Shown in pieces: positions 41,796 to 50,935 of a DNA stretch of 64,000 bases. The number at the start of each line of letters is the position of its first letter. The stretch's first letter is position 1. Both the position numbers and the translations under genes were made by a program. The notes beneath the pieces were generated by a model. It was not told the origin of the DNA. It did not search any database and worked only from the letters and a program-made list of their open reading frames with translations. The DNA comes from Lewinellaceae bacterium. GTDB lineage: Bacteria; Bacteroidota; Bacteroidia; Chitinophagales; Saprospiraceae. Location: NCBI GenBank assembly GCA_020636315.1, contig JACJYA010000001.1, positions 682,001-746,000 on the forward strand. Reading direction: 5' to 3'.

Positions 41796-44054
41796 ATGAA
41801 GAGCGTTTGGTTGCTCCCCCTTTTATGGCTACCCCTCTGTTGCCTGCCCACCGGTATGCCGGGCCAGTCTGTACTCATTCTGGAAGAATGCGGCAATTCC
41901 TATATTGACCCTCAGGACGAGCTAGGCAATACCCAGCCTTCCAGGGATACCCTCCGCTATACCACCTACTTCGATGAAGACACCTTGCTGCGGGCTTATT
42001 ACATTGACATCAATGCTTTCGGGGGGCAACAGGTTGACCGCGCCCGGGTTTTTGCCCTCATGCCCGATGGCAGCCGAAAGCAACTGGCCAGCCTTGCCTT
42101 TGGCAACTGCACCGATTGCGTGGATGGCTTTGCACTGATGGACAACGACTCCCTGCTGGTAGATGCCGTCGGCGACGCCAATACCATGGAACTTTGGCTG
42201 CAGTCTCTAGGCCAGCCTCCCTATGCCCTGCCTGCCAACCTGCAAACTCTGATCGGCGTAGGCCGCATAAGCGGCCGCCTTCCTTTTTGCGCGGAGGGCA
42301 TGCAGGTTGATTTCGTCGTGTACAGCAACCCCAACAGCACTTCGACTGAATTCTCTACTCATATCCACTGCCCGGAGGTGGTGCATTCCTGTGTGATCAG
42401 CAAAGAGGTGGAGGTGGATTGCCAACAGGACAGCATCTCCCTGCGGGCCATCCTTCCCCAGGATTGCTTCTCCGGCCCGGTGCAGGTGGAATGGTCCAAT
42501 TCCAGTGGATGGAGCACCAATACGGCAACCGCCCAACTGGCGCTCACCGGAAATGAAGGCATGTATTACCTCCGGGTGGAAGATGGCTGCTGCACATTCA
42601 TGGACTCCATAATGGTGGAAAACCCGGACTTTGCTCAGGCAGGCCCGGATCACCTGATCTGCCAGGGAGAACCGGCCAACCTGCAGGGAGGTGGAGGCGT
42701 CAGCCATTTCTGGGAAACACCCGCCGGCAATACCGTCGATGGCCCTTTGCTCAGCCTGGCTGAAGCCCGCGGGGCCGACAGTGGAGCCTATATCCTGCAC
42801 GCCTTTAATGAGGAAGGCTGTGAAGATACGGATACCCTGTTGCTGACGGTAAACGTCCCTCCTGATCCGGAAGTCCTGTTCACCGAAGTATGCCTGGGAG
42901 ACACCCTCCGGCTCAGCCTGGCCAATGACAGCCTTTTCAACCAGCTCACCTGGACGGGCGCCCGGGGAAATATCATACCCAACGGAGTACTAACCAACTT
43001 TCAGGAAGCAGATATCGGGGCCTATACGCTCACAGCCACCGACTCCCTGAACTGCGAAGTGATGGAAACCTTCGATGTTTTCGGCTTCTCCCCGGCTGAT
43101 ATAGAATCTGTGGTGGAAGAAAGCTGTGACAGCACCAGGATCTATCTTTTTCCCAACACCTATCAGTACGTATGGGATGACGGGCAGCAGGGGAATACTC
43201 TATCTACCGCTACCGGAGGAAGTTTCCAGGTCAGCATAACCGATGATGAGGGGTGCCTCAACACCCGCCTCTTCGAACTGCCGGCCCCCGACGGCCCGGA
43301 CGTGGGCCTGGAGATCGAACAGCCGGTATGCCCCAATGATTTCGGAACCATTCGGTTCATTCCCGCCAATCCGGATGAGCCGCTTATCTTTTCCATCGAC
43401 GGGGGAGAGCACTATGCCCTTTCTACCCGGTTCAGCAAACTACTGCCCGGCATCTATCAATTAGCCATTCAGGATGGGCTGGGGTGCATCCGGGAAGAAA
43501 CGGTAGAACTCCTTTCGCCCGATACGCTGGCCGTCGAACTGGATACGGATTACCTCGAAGTCCGGCCCAATACGCCGGTGAGCCTGTCCAGCCAGGTTAT
43601 CGGCGATGTGCAACGCTATCAGTGGCTGCCCCGGGAGATCGACACGGAAGGGCCTGCCACCAATTTCCTGGCCCGGCAGAACATGGACGTACGCATCATC
43701 GTCGAGGATGCCCGTGGCTGCCGGGCTTCCGACGGGTTTCAGCTGACCATCGTACTGGGAGATATTTACGTGCCCAATGCCTTCTCCCCGGACGGAGACG
43801 GCCGCAACGACCGCTTTACCTTTTACAGTGATAACGGTTCGGGAGAAATGATCGAGAGCCTGCGCATTTACGACCGTTGGGGAGCTCTGGCCTATGAAGC
43901 TGAAGAACTGTTCCTCAACGATGAATCAACGGGCTGGGACGGGCGTTGCGGTGGCAGGGAGATGAACGCTGGCGTTTATACCTACCATGGGATTGTGCGA
44001 TTCGGGAATGGCGCCAAAAGATCTTTCAAGGGCGATATCACGCTGGTTCGCTAA
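41796..44054 (+). CDS. Large secreted protein with T9SS type B (gliding-motility CTD) sorting domain
   Basis: The 752-residue product has a signal peptide (LLPLLWLPLCCLPTGMPGQ), a first ~200-residue strand-rich region, four or so Ig-like/PKD-like modules each with paired Cys (e.g. residues ~205-280, 285-360, 370-450), and a type B sorting domain at ~655-752: VPNAFSPDGDGRNDRF, IYDRWGALAYE, GWDGRCGGREMNAGVYTYHGIVRF and a charged end. Type B proteins, such as SprB, are exported by the type IX system and often fixed at the surface by PorP/SprF-like partners. It begins a probable operon with two barrel-like proteins. Confidence 0.88.
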   Translation: MKSVWLLPLLWLPLCCLPTGMPGQSVLILEECGNSYIDPQDELGNTQPSRDTLRYTTYFDEDTLLRAYYIDINAFGGQQVDRARVFALMPDGSRKQLASLAFGNCTDCVDGFALMDNDSLLVDAVGDANTMELWLQSLGQPPYALPANLQTLIGVGRISGRLPFCAEGMQVDFVVYSNPNSTSTEFSTHIHCPEVVHSCVISKEVEVDCQQDSISLRAILPQDCFSGPVQVEWSNSSGWSTNTATAQLALTGNEGMYYLRVEDGCCTFMDSIMVENPDFAQAGPDHLICQGEPANLQGGGGVSHFWETPAGNTVDGPLLSLAEARGADSGAYILHAFNEEGCEDTDTLLLTVNVPPDPEVLFTEVCLGDTLRLSLANDSLFNQLTWTGARGNIIPNGVLTNFQEADIGAYTLTATDSLNCEVMETFDVFGFSPADIESVVEESCDSTRIYLFPNTYQYVWDDGQQGNTLSTATGGSFQVSITDDEGCLNTRLFELPAPDGPDVGLEIEQPVCPNDFGTIRFIPANPDEPLIFSIDGGEHYALSTRFSKLLPGIYQLAIQDGLGCIREETVELLSPDTLAVELDTDYLEVRPNTPVSLSSQVIGDVQRYQWLPREIDTEGPATNFLARQNMDVRIIVEDARGCRASDGFQLTIVLGDIYVPNAFSPDGDGRNDRFTFYSDNGSGEMIESLRIYDRWGALAYEAEELFLNDESTGWDGRCGGREMNAGVYTYHGIVRFGNGAKRSFKGDITLVR

Positions 44055-44066
44055 AAGTAACAGAAC

Positions 44067-45044
44067 ATGAAAAGAACGATATTGCTGCTCTTTTTTCTGG
44101 CTCAGTTCACCCAACAACTGCCGGCTCAGGCTCTGGAAGTGGGCGTCGAAACGGTAACCGGCCAGGCGCGCACCACTTTTAAGGGCAGCCTGGCGGAGAT
44201 CGTCGGTTTCTCAGAGATCGAGATCACGGAAGGTATCGTTGACTCAGCCCTGGCGGAGGCCGGCATCGACGCTCCCCGCTGGCTCCGGGAACTCTTTCCC
44301 GGTATTCGGATCGAAGTAGAGGGCGAGTTGCAGAAGAAGGTCTCCCGGAATGTGAAAGGCGCCCGCTTTTTTGTGCGCTATAAATTCGCCGGCGGCAGCT
44401 TCACCATTTCCGACCCTCGCCTCACCGAAAAGCCCGAGGCCAAAAAGCTCAAAAACCAGATAAAATCGGTACGCCTTTCCCTTTCCGGAAAAGCCCAAGA
44501 GCTGGCGGAGCACCTGGCCCTGCTGGCCCTGGAAGATGCCACCAAAGCAGAGCCTTTCTTCTCCAAACGATATGACCTGGAGGCCTACCTCCACCTGAAA
44601 AAGCTTTTCTTTCCAGGCCGGGTTCTACTGGAATGGGGCAGAAACCGCAATGCTTTCCTCGATGCGGAGGTTACCCCCGGCATCCGCTTTTCCGCCGACC
44701 CTTCTCCCGTCGTGGACCTGGGCAGCCTGTTGCTGGTCAGTGAAAAGCTGGACAGCCTTATGGAGGGCGGCATCCTCAGGCCGGTAGAAAATACAACAGA
44801 CCAGATTGCGGAGGCGATACAGAATGTAGTATTCGGAAAAATTAAGGACCCCCGGACGGTCCCTTCCCTGGGAGGTTTCGTGCGAGCGGAACTGCTGGCC
44901 AATTTCGGAAGCGGGTTTTCGGCTATTGTCGGTACGGACCTCAGTTTCAGCCGGCATACCTCAATCAATGGCACCCGGCCGATGTTCTCTGCTTATGGCT
45001 TCATCGGGCTGCGGTGGGGATTAGGGGTTGGAAAGAGAAAATAA
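44067..45044 (+). CDS. Secreted protein of unknown function, possible outer-membrane partner
   Basis: The 325-residue product starts 12 bases behind the type B gene and has a signal peptide (ILLLFFLAQFTQQLPAQ). A mainly helical first half (EITEGIVDSALAEAGI..RWLRELFPGI) is followed by amphipathic strands (RARVLLEWGRNRNAFLDAEVTPGIRF; SAIVGTDLSFSRH) and a C-terminal strand YGFIGLRWGLGV, features of an outer-membrane barrel. The sequence is not recognised and does not show the PorP/SprF pattern, but the position fits a dedicated anchor or secretion helper for the type B protein. Confidence 0.7.
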   Translation: MKRTILLLFFLAQFTQQLPAQALEVGVETVTGQARTTFKGSLAEIVGFSEIEITEGIVDSALAEAGIDAPRWLRELFPGIRIEVEGELQKKVSRNVKGARFFVRYKFAGGSFTISDPRLTEKPEAKKLKNQIKSVRLSLSGKAQELAEHLALLALEDATKAEPFFSKRYDLEAYLHLKKLFFPGRVLLEWGRNRNAFLDAEVTPGIRFSADPSPVVDLGSLLLVSEKLDSLMEGGILRPVENTTDQIAEAIQNVVFGKIKDPRTVPSLGGFVRAELLANFGSGFSAIVGTDLSFSRHTSINGTRPMFSAYGFIGLRWGLGVGKRK

Positions 45045-45114
45045 TTCATTCATGCTATGGAAAACTGCTTCCCGGGCCAATCATCCTGGAAGTAATAAAA
45101 CAATTGAAGGGATC

Positions 45115-46062
45115 ATGAACGTAAAATTTTACTATTTACTGCTTTTCTCCATCCTGTTGCTCGCCCGGCCGGCGAGTGGACAAACAGTTGATGACTATCG
45201 GAAAAAAACAGGCCCCTCTTATCTGATCACGCTGGACGATGCCCGCCTGGATATCGGCCTGAAAACGGTTTCCGTTTTTGCGCTGGACGACCGGGCCCCG
45301 CTCGCCGCCAACCCGCACTATCAGGCCATGTGGAACCTCATCAAGCTCGGCGCTTCCGTAGAAGCCCTGCTGCAGGGCATGGACGAACCGATATTTGAAC
45401 TGGACACTGGAAAGCAGTTCGGCCAGAACGGCTACAACAAAACGATAATATCCTTTTTCATTAGCTATGGGTTCGGCGAATCTTCCGATGTGGAGATGCA
45501 ACGGCAGTTCTTAGAACTGGGCATCAGCCCGGGCTATTTCAAACAGGGGAACGGCGGTATGAACCTCCATCTCGATTACCGGTTTAACCTGGCCAATACG
45601 CGCTACGGCGCAGGGGCCAACAGCATAGACCGGCCGGTTGATTATGAGATATTCGTCGGCGCCCGGGCAGGCTTCGACTGGAGCTTCCAGCGATCGGAAG
45701 GAGAGGCAGGCTTTTTCGCTCACCTCAATGAAGAGATCAAACGCATCGCCGAAGAGAATGAGTTCACCGTCGCTCAGTTGCTAAAGCTGGAAAAACTGGC
45801 GGAAGACAGCAAGGTATTGTTGCCCGAAGACGTTGGAGGGAGAGCCTTTCATATCGGGCCGTTTGCCGGAGCCCGCCTTTCCAGAAAGTTGTTTGCCAAT
45901 GGCCAGGCTTTCCTCAGCGGCCAGATATTTTATGATGTGATGGACCTGGTCAACCGGTCAAAAGATGTGGAGAATATGCGCAGCCAGCACCATGCTTCGA
46001 TAAGCCTGGGCATCAGCCTGGCTATCGGAGGGGAAGGAAAAGGGGTGGTTAGTTTTTATTGA
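45115..46062 (+). CDS. Outer-membrane barrel-like protein of unknown function
   Basis: The best start is ATG 45115 (MNVKFYYLLLFSILLLARPASG), 70 bases after the previous stop; a frame from 45028 would overlap the preceding gene. Mature ~290 residues show paired strands (TIISFFISYGFGES, NLHLDYRFNLAN, YEIFVGARAGFDWSF, GRAFHIGPFAGARLSRKLFAN, HASISLGISLAIGG), indicating a beta-barrel or barrel-like fold with a helical insertion (~215-245). It probably shares an operon with the two genes upstream. Function is unknown; a role in surface display is an inference. Confidence 0.7.
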   Translation: MNVKFYYLLLFSILLLARPASGQTVDDYRKKTGPSYLITLDDARLDIGLKTVSVFALDDRAPLAANPHYQAMWNLIKLGASVEALLQGMDEPIFELDTGKQFGQNGYNKTIISFFISYGFGESSDVEMQRQFLELGISPGYFKQGNGGMNLHLDYRFNLANTRYGAGANSIDRPVDYEIFVGARAGFDWSFQRSEGEAGFFAHLNEEIKRIAEENEFTVAQLLKLEKLAEDSKVLLPEDVGGRAFHIGPFAGARLSRKLFANGQAFLSGQIFYDVMDLVNRSKDVENMRSQHHASISLGISLAIGGEGKGVVSFY

Positions 46063-46080
46063 GAGTATGTTTAATGGTGG

Positions 46081-47712
46081 TCATTGGGCCACTATCTTCT
46101 TCAGTATTCTTTGATTATTATTAGTATAAAATTCAATGAACAAAATATTTTTGGCACTATCCAGTTCCAGCGTCCCTCTTTTGTTATTTACTGCTCGGGA
46201 GATCAGCCTGCGTCCGTAAACATCGTATACCTTGATATGGCTTATTATGCTATTTGCTGATTTCAGTTCATAGCGGATTGCTTCGCCTTTACTCATAGGG
46301 TTGGGGAATATGTTGACATCAATAGTATTTTCGGTGAAAATATCCCTATCTATGCCATTCACTACATCAGACAGCTTAAATAATTTATGATGGTTGCCAT
46401 AAAAGGCCAGTAAATAAATATTGCCATCCTGGCCTTGTATCAGCTTTCGGCAGGTTCCATCTAACTGGACAGCAGAAACCACGTTGAATGCAGTATCCAA
46501 AAAAGCAACAAACCCGAACGAAAAGGTTTCCGGATCATCAATCATTACCTCATTTCCTATTCTCAGCGTATCCACCTGAGCATATCCACAGATCCCGATC
46601 AGGCCGTCCGGAGTAGTGATCATACTCAGGATATATTTTGGCCCTGGCGAGCCCTCCAACTGGAATACGGCCTGAGCTTCAAGGTTATCCGATAACTTTA
46701 CCAGAAAGCCTGTTTTGCTATTATCTGGGTTGAAGAGGTAGAGGCTGTCAAATCCAATGTAAGAGGGGTTATAATATCCGGAAACGACATAAGCATTATC
46801 AGATAAGCTGGCAATTGAAGTCGGGATGGTGCCTCCATAGTAATAGTCTATGGTTTTTTTATTGATGCAATTGCCTGATGTGTCAAACTGGACAAAGTAG
46901 AGAAAATCTGTCCCCCAGTGAAAAACTGCTTGATTTACAAGGGAATCCTGGCAGAAATGAACAGTGCTGCTTGCGGAAGCTCCTGCTAATAATATTTTAT
47001 TATTCCCATTTATGGCAAATTTATTTTCGATCTCGTAACCGCTGCCTCCTACACTGCGCAGCCACTGCACCTCAAGGGTTTCATCCATCATCCCTATAAA
47101 TCCTTGAGGGTTTCCGGAGCCTATATCCAGAAAATGGCCGTCCAAAAGCATTCCTCCTTCGTTACCTGAATATTCACCGCAAAAGTAAACCATATCTCCT
47201 TCAGTAATGGCATGGCTAATATGATAGCCACAATGATATACTGAAGGCCACTGCTTTAATTTAATTCTTGAATTGTTCTCAAATTCAATTTCCTGTAATA
47301 GTAAGTTCGACCCCTCGCCAATGGCAACATAAAATGTATCCTGCATTTCTAATGTATCTCCATAGAATGAAGTATGTATCAACCTTGAAGAATCAGTGAG
47401 CATAACCTGGTCGGCCCACAACAATTCGACATTAGAAACAAGCAGGTTTTCATCGACGGCAACAGAATAGGTTCTACCAAAAGGAAAGACAGAATCCCTC
47501 GGAGGCAACAAGGTGATTTGATCGTTTATAACCAGTGAATCAGAAGCTCTTTCAATGATATAATATCGTTTACCATATTGATTAACATCTACATCGTGAA
47601 TAAAGCCAGAACGGCTTAACTTATCTGCCAGTTCCAGTTGTTGAGCATTAAGAAAGCAGGCCAGGCTTAAAAAAATTGAAGAAAATTGAGGTAATAATAA
47701 TTCCCTAAAACA
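46081..47712 (-). CDS. T9SS type A-sorted secreted protein; start codon unresolved
   Basis: The frame is open from 47712 to its stop at 46081. Its N-terminus reads as a signal peptide (IFLSLACFLNAQQ) followed by a ~440-residue repeat-like beta protein (FVQFDTSGNCINKKTIDYYYGG; AYVVSGYYN) and a type A sorting domain (~460-543): NIFPNPMSKGEA, IKVYDVYGRRL, ELDSAKNILFIEFYTNN. No ATG or GTG precedes the signal peptide; the first TTG is internal at 47511, behind the signal. Either a rare start codon is used or the start was lost by mutation or sequencing error. The upstream frame overlaps its first 46 bases. Confidence 0.7.
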   Translation of the reverse strand, partial: CFRELLLPQFSSIFLSLACFLNAQQLELADKLSRSGFIHDVDVNQYGKRYYIIERASDSLVINDQITLLPPRDSVFPFGRTYSVAVDENLLVSNVELLWADQVMLTDSSRLIHTSFYGDTLEMQDTFYVAIGEGSNLLLQEIEFENNSRIKLKQWPSVYHCGYHISHAITEGDMVYFCGEYSGNEGGMLLDGHFLDIGSGNPQGFIGMMDETLEVQWLRSVGGSGYEIENKFAINGNNKILLAGASASSTVHFCQDSLVNQAVFHWGTDFLYFVQFDTSGNCINKKTIDYYYGGTIPTSIASLSDNAYVVSGYYNPSYIGFDSLYLFNPDNSKTGFLVKLSDNLEAQAVFQLEGSPGPKYILSMITTPDGLIGICGYAQVDTLRIGNEVMIDDPETFSFGFVAFLDTAFNVVSAVQLDGTCRKLIQGQDGNIYLLAFYGNHHKLFKLSDVVNGIDRDIFTENTIDVNIFPNPMSKGEAIRYELKSANSIISHIKVYDVYGRRLISRAVNNKRGTLELDSAKNILFIEFYTNNNQRILKKIVAQ

Positions 47713-48314
47713 TCACCATCCGAAAGTAAGGTATGGAATGAAATTTCCCCAATTTCCACATATTGAGGACTTCGTTCAGTTAGTTGGTGGTTTTCATTGT
47801 TAATAGGGATTGAAGAAATTCCCATTATTTTACGCCTAATGCCTGCCTTTGAGAGCTGTGTTAGTGTAAGGCTTGCCGTTTCAAAAGAGTTATTACTATA
47901 AATCAGAATAGGAAAGAATTCCGCTTCTTCTTCATTGAGCAACATAGTAGCAAAACCCATACAGGTAAGTTCACCGGTTGAATCCGGCTCCATTTTTATC
48001 AATATGTTCTTTCCTCCGATGTCTTCCAATTTATAAAGGCCGTCCTCCAATCTTACCTGCCCGAACTTTTCCCCGTTTTTGCCGATCAGCAGCAAGTACC
48101 CGTATTCACAAAATCCTTCTACCGGTTCCAGCAGGCCGTACCAGGTGAGCGGCGGGATACTTCCGCAAGGCGGCGCCCAAAGCTCCTCAGGGGCAGCAGC
48201 AAATCTATGAAGGATTGGCGAAGCAATGTGAGGAGAAGATGAATAAGGGGTAGAACCTTGGTAACAAAGTTCCCGGGCAGTTATTAACTGGTTGGGGACG
48301 GGGGCGGTTATTGG
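47667..48314 (-). CDS. Hypothetical protein, N-terminus unresolved (possible gene remnant)
   Basis: The frame is open from 48314 down to the stop at 47667 but has no ATG. The first possible start is a TTG at 48095, which would leave out a protein-like stretch that includes LITARELCYQGSTPYSSSPHI and a Trp-rich LWAPPCGSIPPLTWYGLLEP. The remainder has regular strand/helix alternation (LLLIGKNGEKFGQVRLEDGLYKL). The open frame begins right at a perfect inverted repeat (48307-48354), suggesting a 5' deletion. Product not recognised; likely secreted if intact. Confidence 0.5.
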   Translation of the reverse strand, partial: PITAPVPNQLITARELCYQGSTPYSSSPHIASPILHRFAAAPEELWAPPCGSIPPLTWYGLLEPVEGFCEYGYLLLIGKNGEKFGQVRLEDGLYKLEDIGGKNILIKMEPDSTGELTCMGFATMLLNEEEAEFFPILIYSNNSFETASLTLTQLSKAGIRRKIMGISSIPINNENHQLTERSPQYVEIGEISFHTLLSDGDVLGNYYYLNFLQFF

Positions 48315-48354
48315 TTATTATCTTAGCTCTCGGGTGACAGTAATAACCAATAAC
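48307..48354. repeat. 14-bp perfect inverted repeat downstream of the helicase
   Basis: GTTATTGGTTATTA (48307-48320) and TAATAACCAATAAC (48341-48354) are perfect arms about a 20-base loop; further GTTATTAAC words flank it at 48279-48287 and 48374-48382. It lies 3' of the helicase stop codon at 48388. Confidence 0.8.
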
Positions 48355-48387
48355 GCTCTCAAGGCCACAGCGGGGTTATTAACTTTG

Positions 48388-49656
48388 CTAATCCTTCTTC
48401 GGCCGGCGGCCACCGCCGCCTCTTTTTCCGCCCTTCTTACCTCCCCGGCTGCTGCGGCCTCTGCCTTTGCCTCCACCGCTACGGCCCCGGCCTTTTCCAC
48501 CTCCGGAAGAGGCGTATTCAACAGTCGCCAGGCCGGGAGGCAATGGCAGGCGCTGCACTCTTCGTTCGATCAGGTCTTCGATACGCTTAAAGCGGCCGCG
48601 GTCTTTACGGTTGATGAAGGTAAAGGCCATCCCGGCGGCGTCAGCGCGGGCTGTCCGGCCGATGCGGTGCACATAGTCTTCCGCATCGCCGGGCACATCA
48701 AAATTGATGACGGCGTCGATGCCTTTGATATCAATGCCGCGGGAGAGCACATCGGTAGCCACGATGATGGGCTTGGCGCCGCTCTTGAAGGCCTGTAGCT
48801 GGGCCTCCCGCTCATCCTGAGTGAGGTCAGAGTGGATGGCGCCCACGTCCATGCCCCGTTTGTTGAGGCTGGCGGCCAATTCCCGCACGTTTTTTTTGGT
48901 GCCGGCAAAGATCAGCACCCGTTCCAGGCGCTTATTGGTTTCCAGTATCTTTTCCGTCAGCGCGATCTTGCTGGAGTTTTCCACCTCGTAGGCCAGCTGC
49001 AGGATCTTCTCCGCCGGCTTGGATATCGCGATATTGATCTCAGCGGGGTTGCGCAACAGCTGCTTGGCGAAGGTGCGGATCTGGCCCGGCATGGTGGCGG
49101 AGAACAGGAGGGTCTGCCGCTCACGGGGCAGCTTGTTGACAATATGCATGATATCGGGGGCGAAGCCCATGTCCAGCATCCGGTCGGCCTCGTCGAGGAT
49201 GAGGTGGCGCACCGTATCCATTTTGGCATAGCCCATATCGAGGTGGGACTTGAAGCGGCCGGGCGTACAAACGATGATAGCGGCGCCCCGCTTGAGCGCC
49301 CGTTTTTCCTGTTCCATGGCGTGGCCATCGCGGCCGCCGTAGATGGCGATAGAGCTGACCGGAGTAAAGTAGGAAAGGGCTTCCAGTTGCTGGTCCACCT
49401 GCATGGCCAGTTCCCGGGTCGGTTCGATGATGATGGTGTCCACCCCTTCTTCATTGGGGTCCTTGGTCAGCCTGTTCAAAATGGGGAGAAGGAAGGCCGC
49501 GGTTTTACCTGTCCCGGTCTGGGCGCAGGCCAGCACATCGCGGTTTTCCATGATTGGAGGAATGGCTTGTTCCTGTACCGGTGTAGCCGTTTCAAAACCC
49601 ATCGCATCCAGCCCCTCTAACAATTCCGGTTCAAAACCAAATTCAGAAAATTTCAA
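48388..49656 (-). CDS. DEAD-box RNA helicase (RhlE/DbpA-like)
   Basis: The 422-residue protein shows all core motifs: Q-motif (FETATPVQEQAIP), motif I AQTGTGKT, Ia PTRELAMQV, Ib TPGR, II D-E-A-D, III SAT, and the second RecA domain with VLIFAGTKK, TDVLSRGIDI and HRIGRTAR. The C-terminus is a Gly/Arg/Lys-rich tail (GRGRSGGGKGRGRSSRGG) for RNA binding. Translation starts at a TTG at 49656, since an in-frame stop lies 7 codons upstream and no ATG is between. RhlE-type helicases assist ribosome assembly and cold adaptation. Confidence 0.92.
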   Translation of the reverse strand: MKFSEFGFEPELLEGLDAMGFETATPVQEQAIPPIMENRDVLACAQTGTGKTAAFLLPILNRLTKDPNEEGVDTIIIEPTRELAMQVDQQLEALSYFTPVSSIAIYGGRDGHAMEQEKRALKRGAAIIVCTPGRFKSHLDMGYAKMDTVRHLILDEADRMLDMGFAPDIMHIVNKLPRERQTLLFSATMPGQIRTFAKQLLRNPAEINIAISKPAEKILQLAYEVENSSKIALTEKILETNKRLERVLIFAGTKKNVRELAASLNKRGMDVGAIHSDLTQDEREAQLQAFKSGAKPIIVATDVLSRGIDIKGIDAVINFDVPGDAEDYVHRIGRTARADAAGMAFTFINRKDRGRFKRIEDLIERRVQRLPLPPGLATVEYASSGGGKGRGRSGGGKGRGRSSRGGKKGGKRGGGGRRPKKD

Positions 49657-49751
49657 ATTATTTGCGTTTCTTATTTACCACTATTCTTTCAATGCGCAAA
49701 TATCCGGAAAAAAACTTGGCAATCAATGGTTTGATGCCTTTTGGATAGATA

Positions 49752-49790
49752 AAAAAACAAATAAAGGCCCCGAAGAGCCCTTTTCCGCCG
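49752..49790 (-). terminator. Terminator with UUCG-type loop
   Basis: On the minus strand AGGGCTC-TTCG-GGGGCCT forms a stem with one mismatch, then a T-rich stretch (TTATTTGTTTTTTT). It ends the marR-reductase transcript. Confidence 0.65.
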
Positions 49791-49794
49791 GAAG

Positions 49795-50445
49795 TTATTG
49801 TTTCAGAAGCTTAAAAGCATGGGCCCACTGGTTATTTTTGAATCCGGGAATGCACCACAGGATGCATAGCGGTTCGATGACGCGGGCGGCTTCTGCCCCA
49901 CCCATGTCTTCCACTTCCCATCCGAACTGGCCCAGGATGCCGGCCACTTCCCGCTTGGCGCTCTCCTCGTTGCCGCAGATAAACATGGACGGCCGGGCGC
50001 CCCCAAAGTCGGGGTTTACCATGAGGTGGCTGCCGACGCTATTGAAAGCCTTCACAAAATGCGCCCCCGGAAAGTTCTTCTGAAGGCGTTCCATCAGGGA
50101 ATCGTCCAGGCTGGTGAAAAACTGCAGGACTCCATTAACAGGCGGCGCTTCGGCTATTGGGTTGGTTGCATCCATAATGGTTTTTTCGTTCAGGTTGGCG
50201 GCGCCGGCATGTTGCAGCACCTTCTCCACTGCCGTCCCTTTTACCGCCAGCACGATGGCATCTCCGAAGGCAGCAGCTTCAGCCACTGAGCTCACGTGTG
50301 CCTTTCCGCCGGTTTCTGCCTGCCAGTCCGCCAATTTGGAAGCATCGCGCGTTCCCAGCTTGACTTCATAGCCGTGTTGTACGAACCCTGTGCCTAAAGC
50401 TTTGGCCACAGCACCCGACCCGAGTATTCCAATTTTTTTGCTCAT
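49795..50445 (-). CDS. NADP-dependent reductase of the F420-oxidoreductase-like family
   Basis: The 216-residue protein begins with a Rossmann motif, G-I-L-G-S-G-A-V-A-K-A-L-G, then T-R-D-A-S-K (an Arg that selects NADP over NAD), AIVLAVKGTAVEKVL and MDATNPIAEAPP, and ends with a helical C-terminus. This is the pattern of NADPH:F420 oxidoreductase-like proteins, in which non-F420 organisms use unknown electron partners. It lies 39 bases behind marR on the same strand, with an operator-like palindrome between them, so it is likely a MarR-controlled redox enzyme. Substrate unknown. Confidence 0.83.
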   Translation of the reverse strand: MSKKIGILGSGAVAKALGTGFVQHGYEVKLGTRDASKLADWQAETGGKAHVSSVAEAAAFGDAIVLAVKGTAVEKVLQHAGAANLNEKTIMDATNPIAEAPPVNGVLQFFTSLDDSLMERLQKNFPGAHFVKAFNSVGSHLMVNPDFGGARPSMFICGNEESAKREVAGILGQFGWEVEDMGGAEAARVIEPLCILWCIPGFKNNQWAHAFKLLKQ

Positions 50446-50454
50446 GATATAAAG

Positions 50455-50468
50455 TTTGTATGTACAAA
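50455..50468 (-). promoter_or_regulatory. Operator-like palindrome upstream of the reductase
   Basis: TTTGTA-TG-TACAAA is a perfect 6-bp inverted repeat 10 bases upstream of the reductase start. Compared with the reverse complement of the site at 50936-50949, 12 of 14 bases are identical. Confidence 0.6.
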
Positions 50469-50484
50469 TATTGGGTGAAAAAAA

Positions 50485-50910
50485 TTATACTTCCAATGCC
50501 AGGGCCGCATCAAATATTTTACTGGTTAAAATCCCTGCTTCCTCCACGCCAAGAATAGCGGCATATCTTTTATAGAGATTGCTCCAGGCCGATTTGACCT
50601 TTTCATTGAGGGCCACTGAAGCCGGCGTGGGAAAGACGAGGGTGCTCCGGCCTTCGCTGACCCTTCTGGCCAGGCCCTTCTTTTCCAGCTTTTCCACCAG
50701 GCGGGTGATGGTGGAAGGAGTGAGCATCTGCAGCTCCGCCAGTTCTCCCGCCGTCACTCCCGGATACTTGTTGATGCTCATTACCAGAAAAGCGTAACTG
50801 GGCGGCAGCCCGGTCTCGGCAAAGGCCTCCTCCGCCATCTTCGTGATGGCCCTCGAAAGAGCATTGGCGGAATAGTACAGGCAACGGCAGTAATCTTTCC
50901 TGTTTTCCAT
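50485..50910 (-). CDS. MarR-family transcriptional regulator
   Basis: The 141-residue protein shows the MarR winged-helix: dimerisation helix (YSANALSRAITKMAEEAF), DNA-binding region (LSPSYAFLVMSINKYPGVTAGELAELQMLTPSTITRLVEKLEKKGLARR read in overlapping blocks) and wing (EGRSTLVFPTPAS). Tyr and Cys residues near the N-terminus (YCRCLYYSA) could sense redox or aromatic signals. Two near-identical palindromes, one upstream of this gene and one before the reductase, suggest autorepression and control of the reductase. MarR regulators usually respond to phenolic or oxidative signals. Confidence 0.87.
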   Translation of the reverse strand: MENRKDYCRCLYYSANALSRAITKMAEEAFAETGLPPSYAFLVMSINKYPGVTAGELAELQMLTPSTITRLVEKLEKKGLARRVSEGRSTLVFPTPASVALNEKVKSAWSNLYKRYAAILGVEEAGILTSKIFDAALALEV

Positions 50911-50935
50911 AATGACGGCAAATTATACTTTTTTA

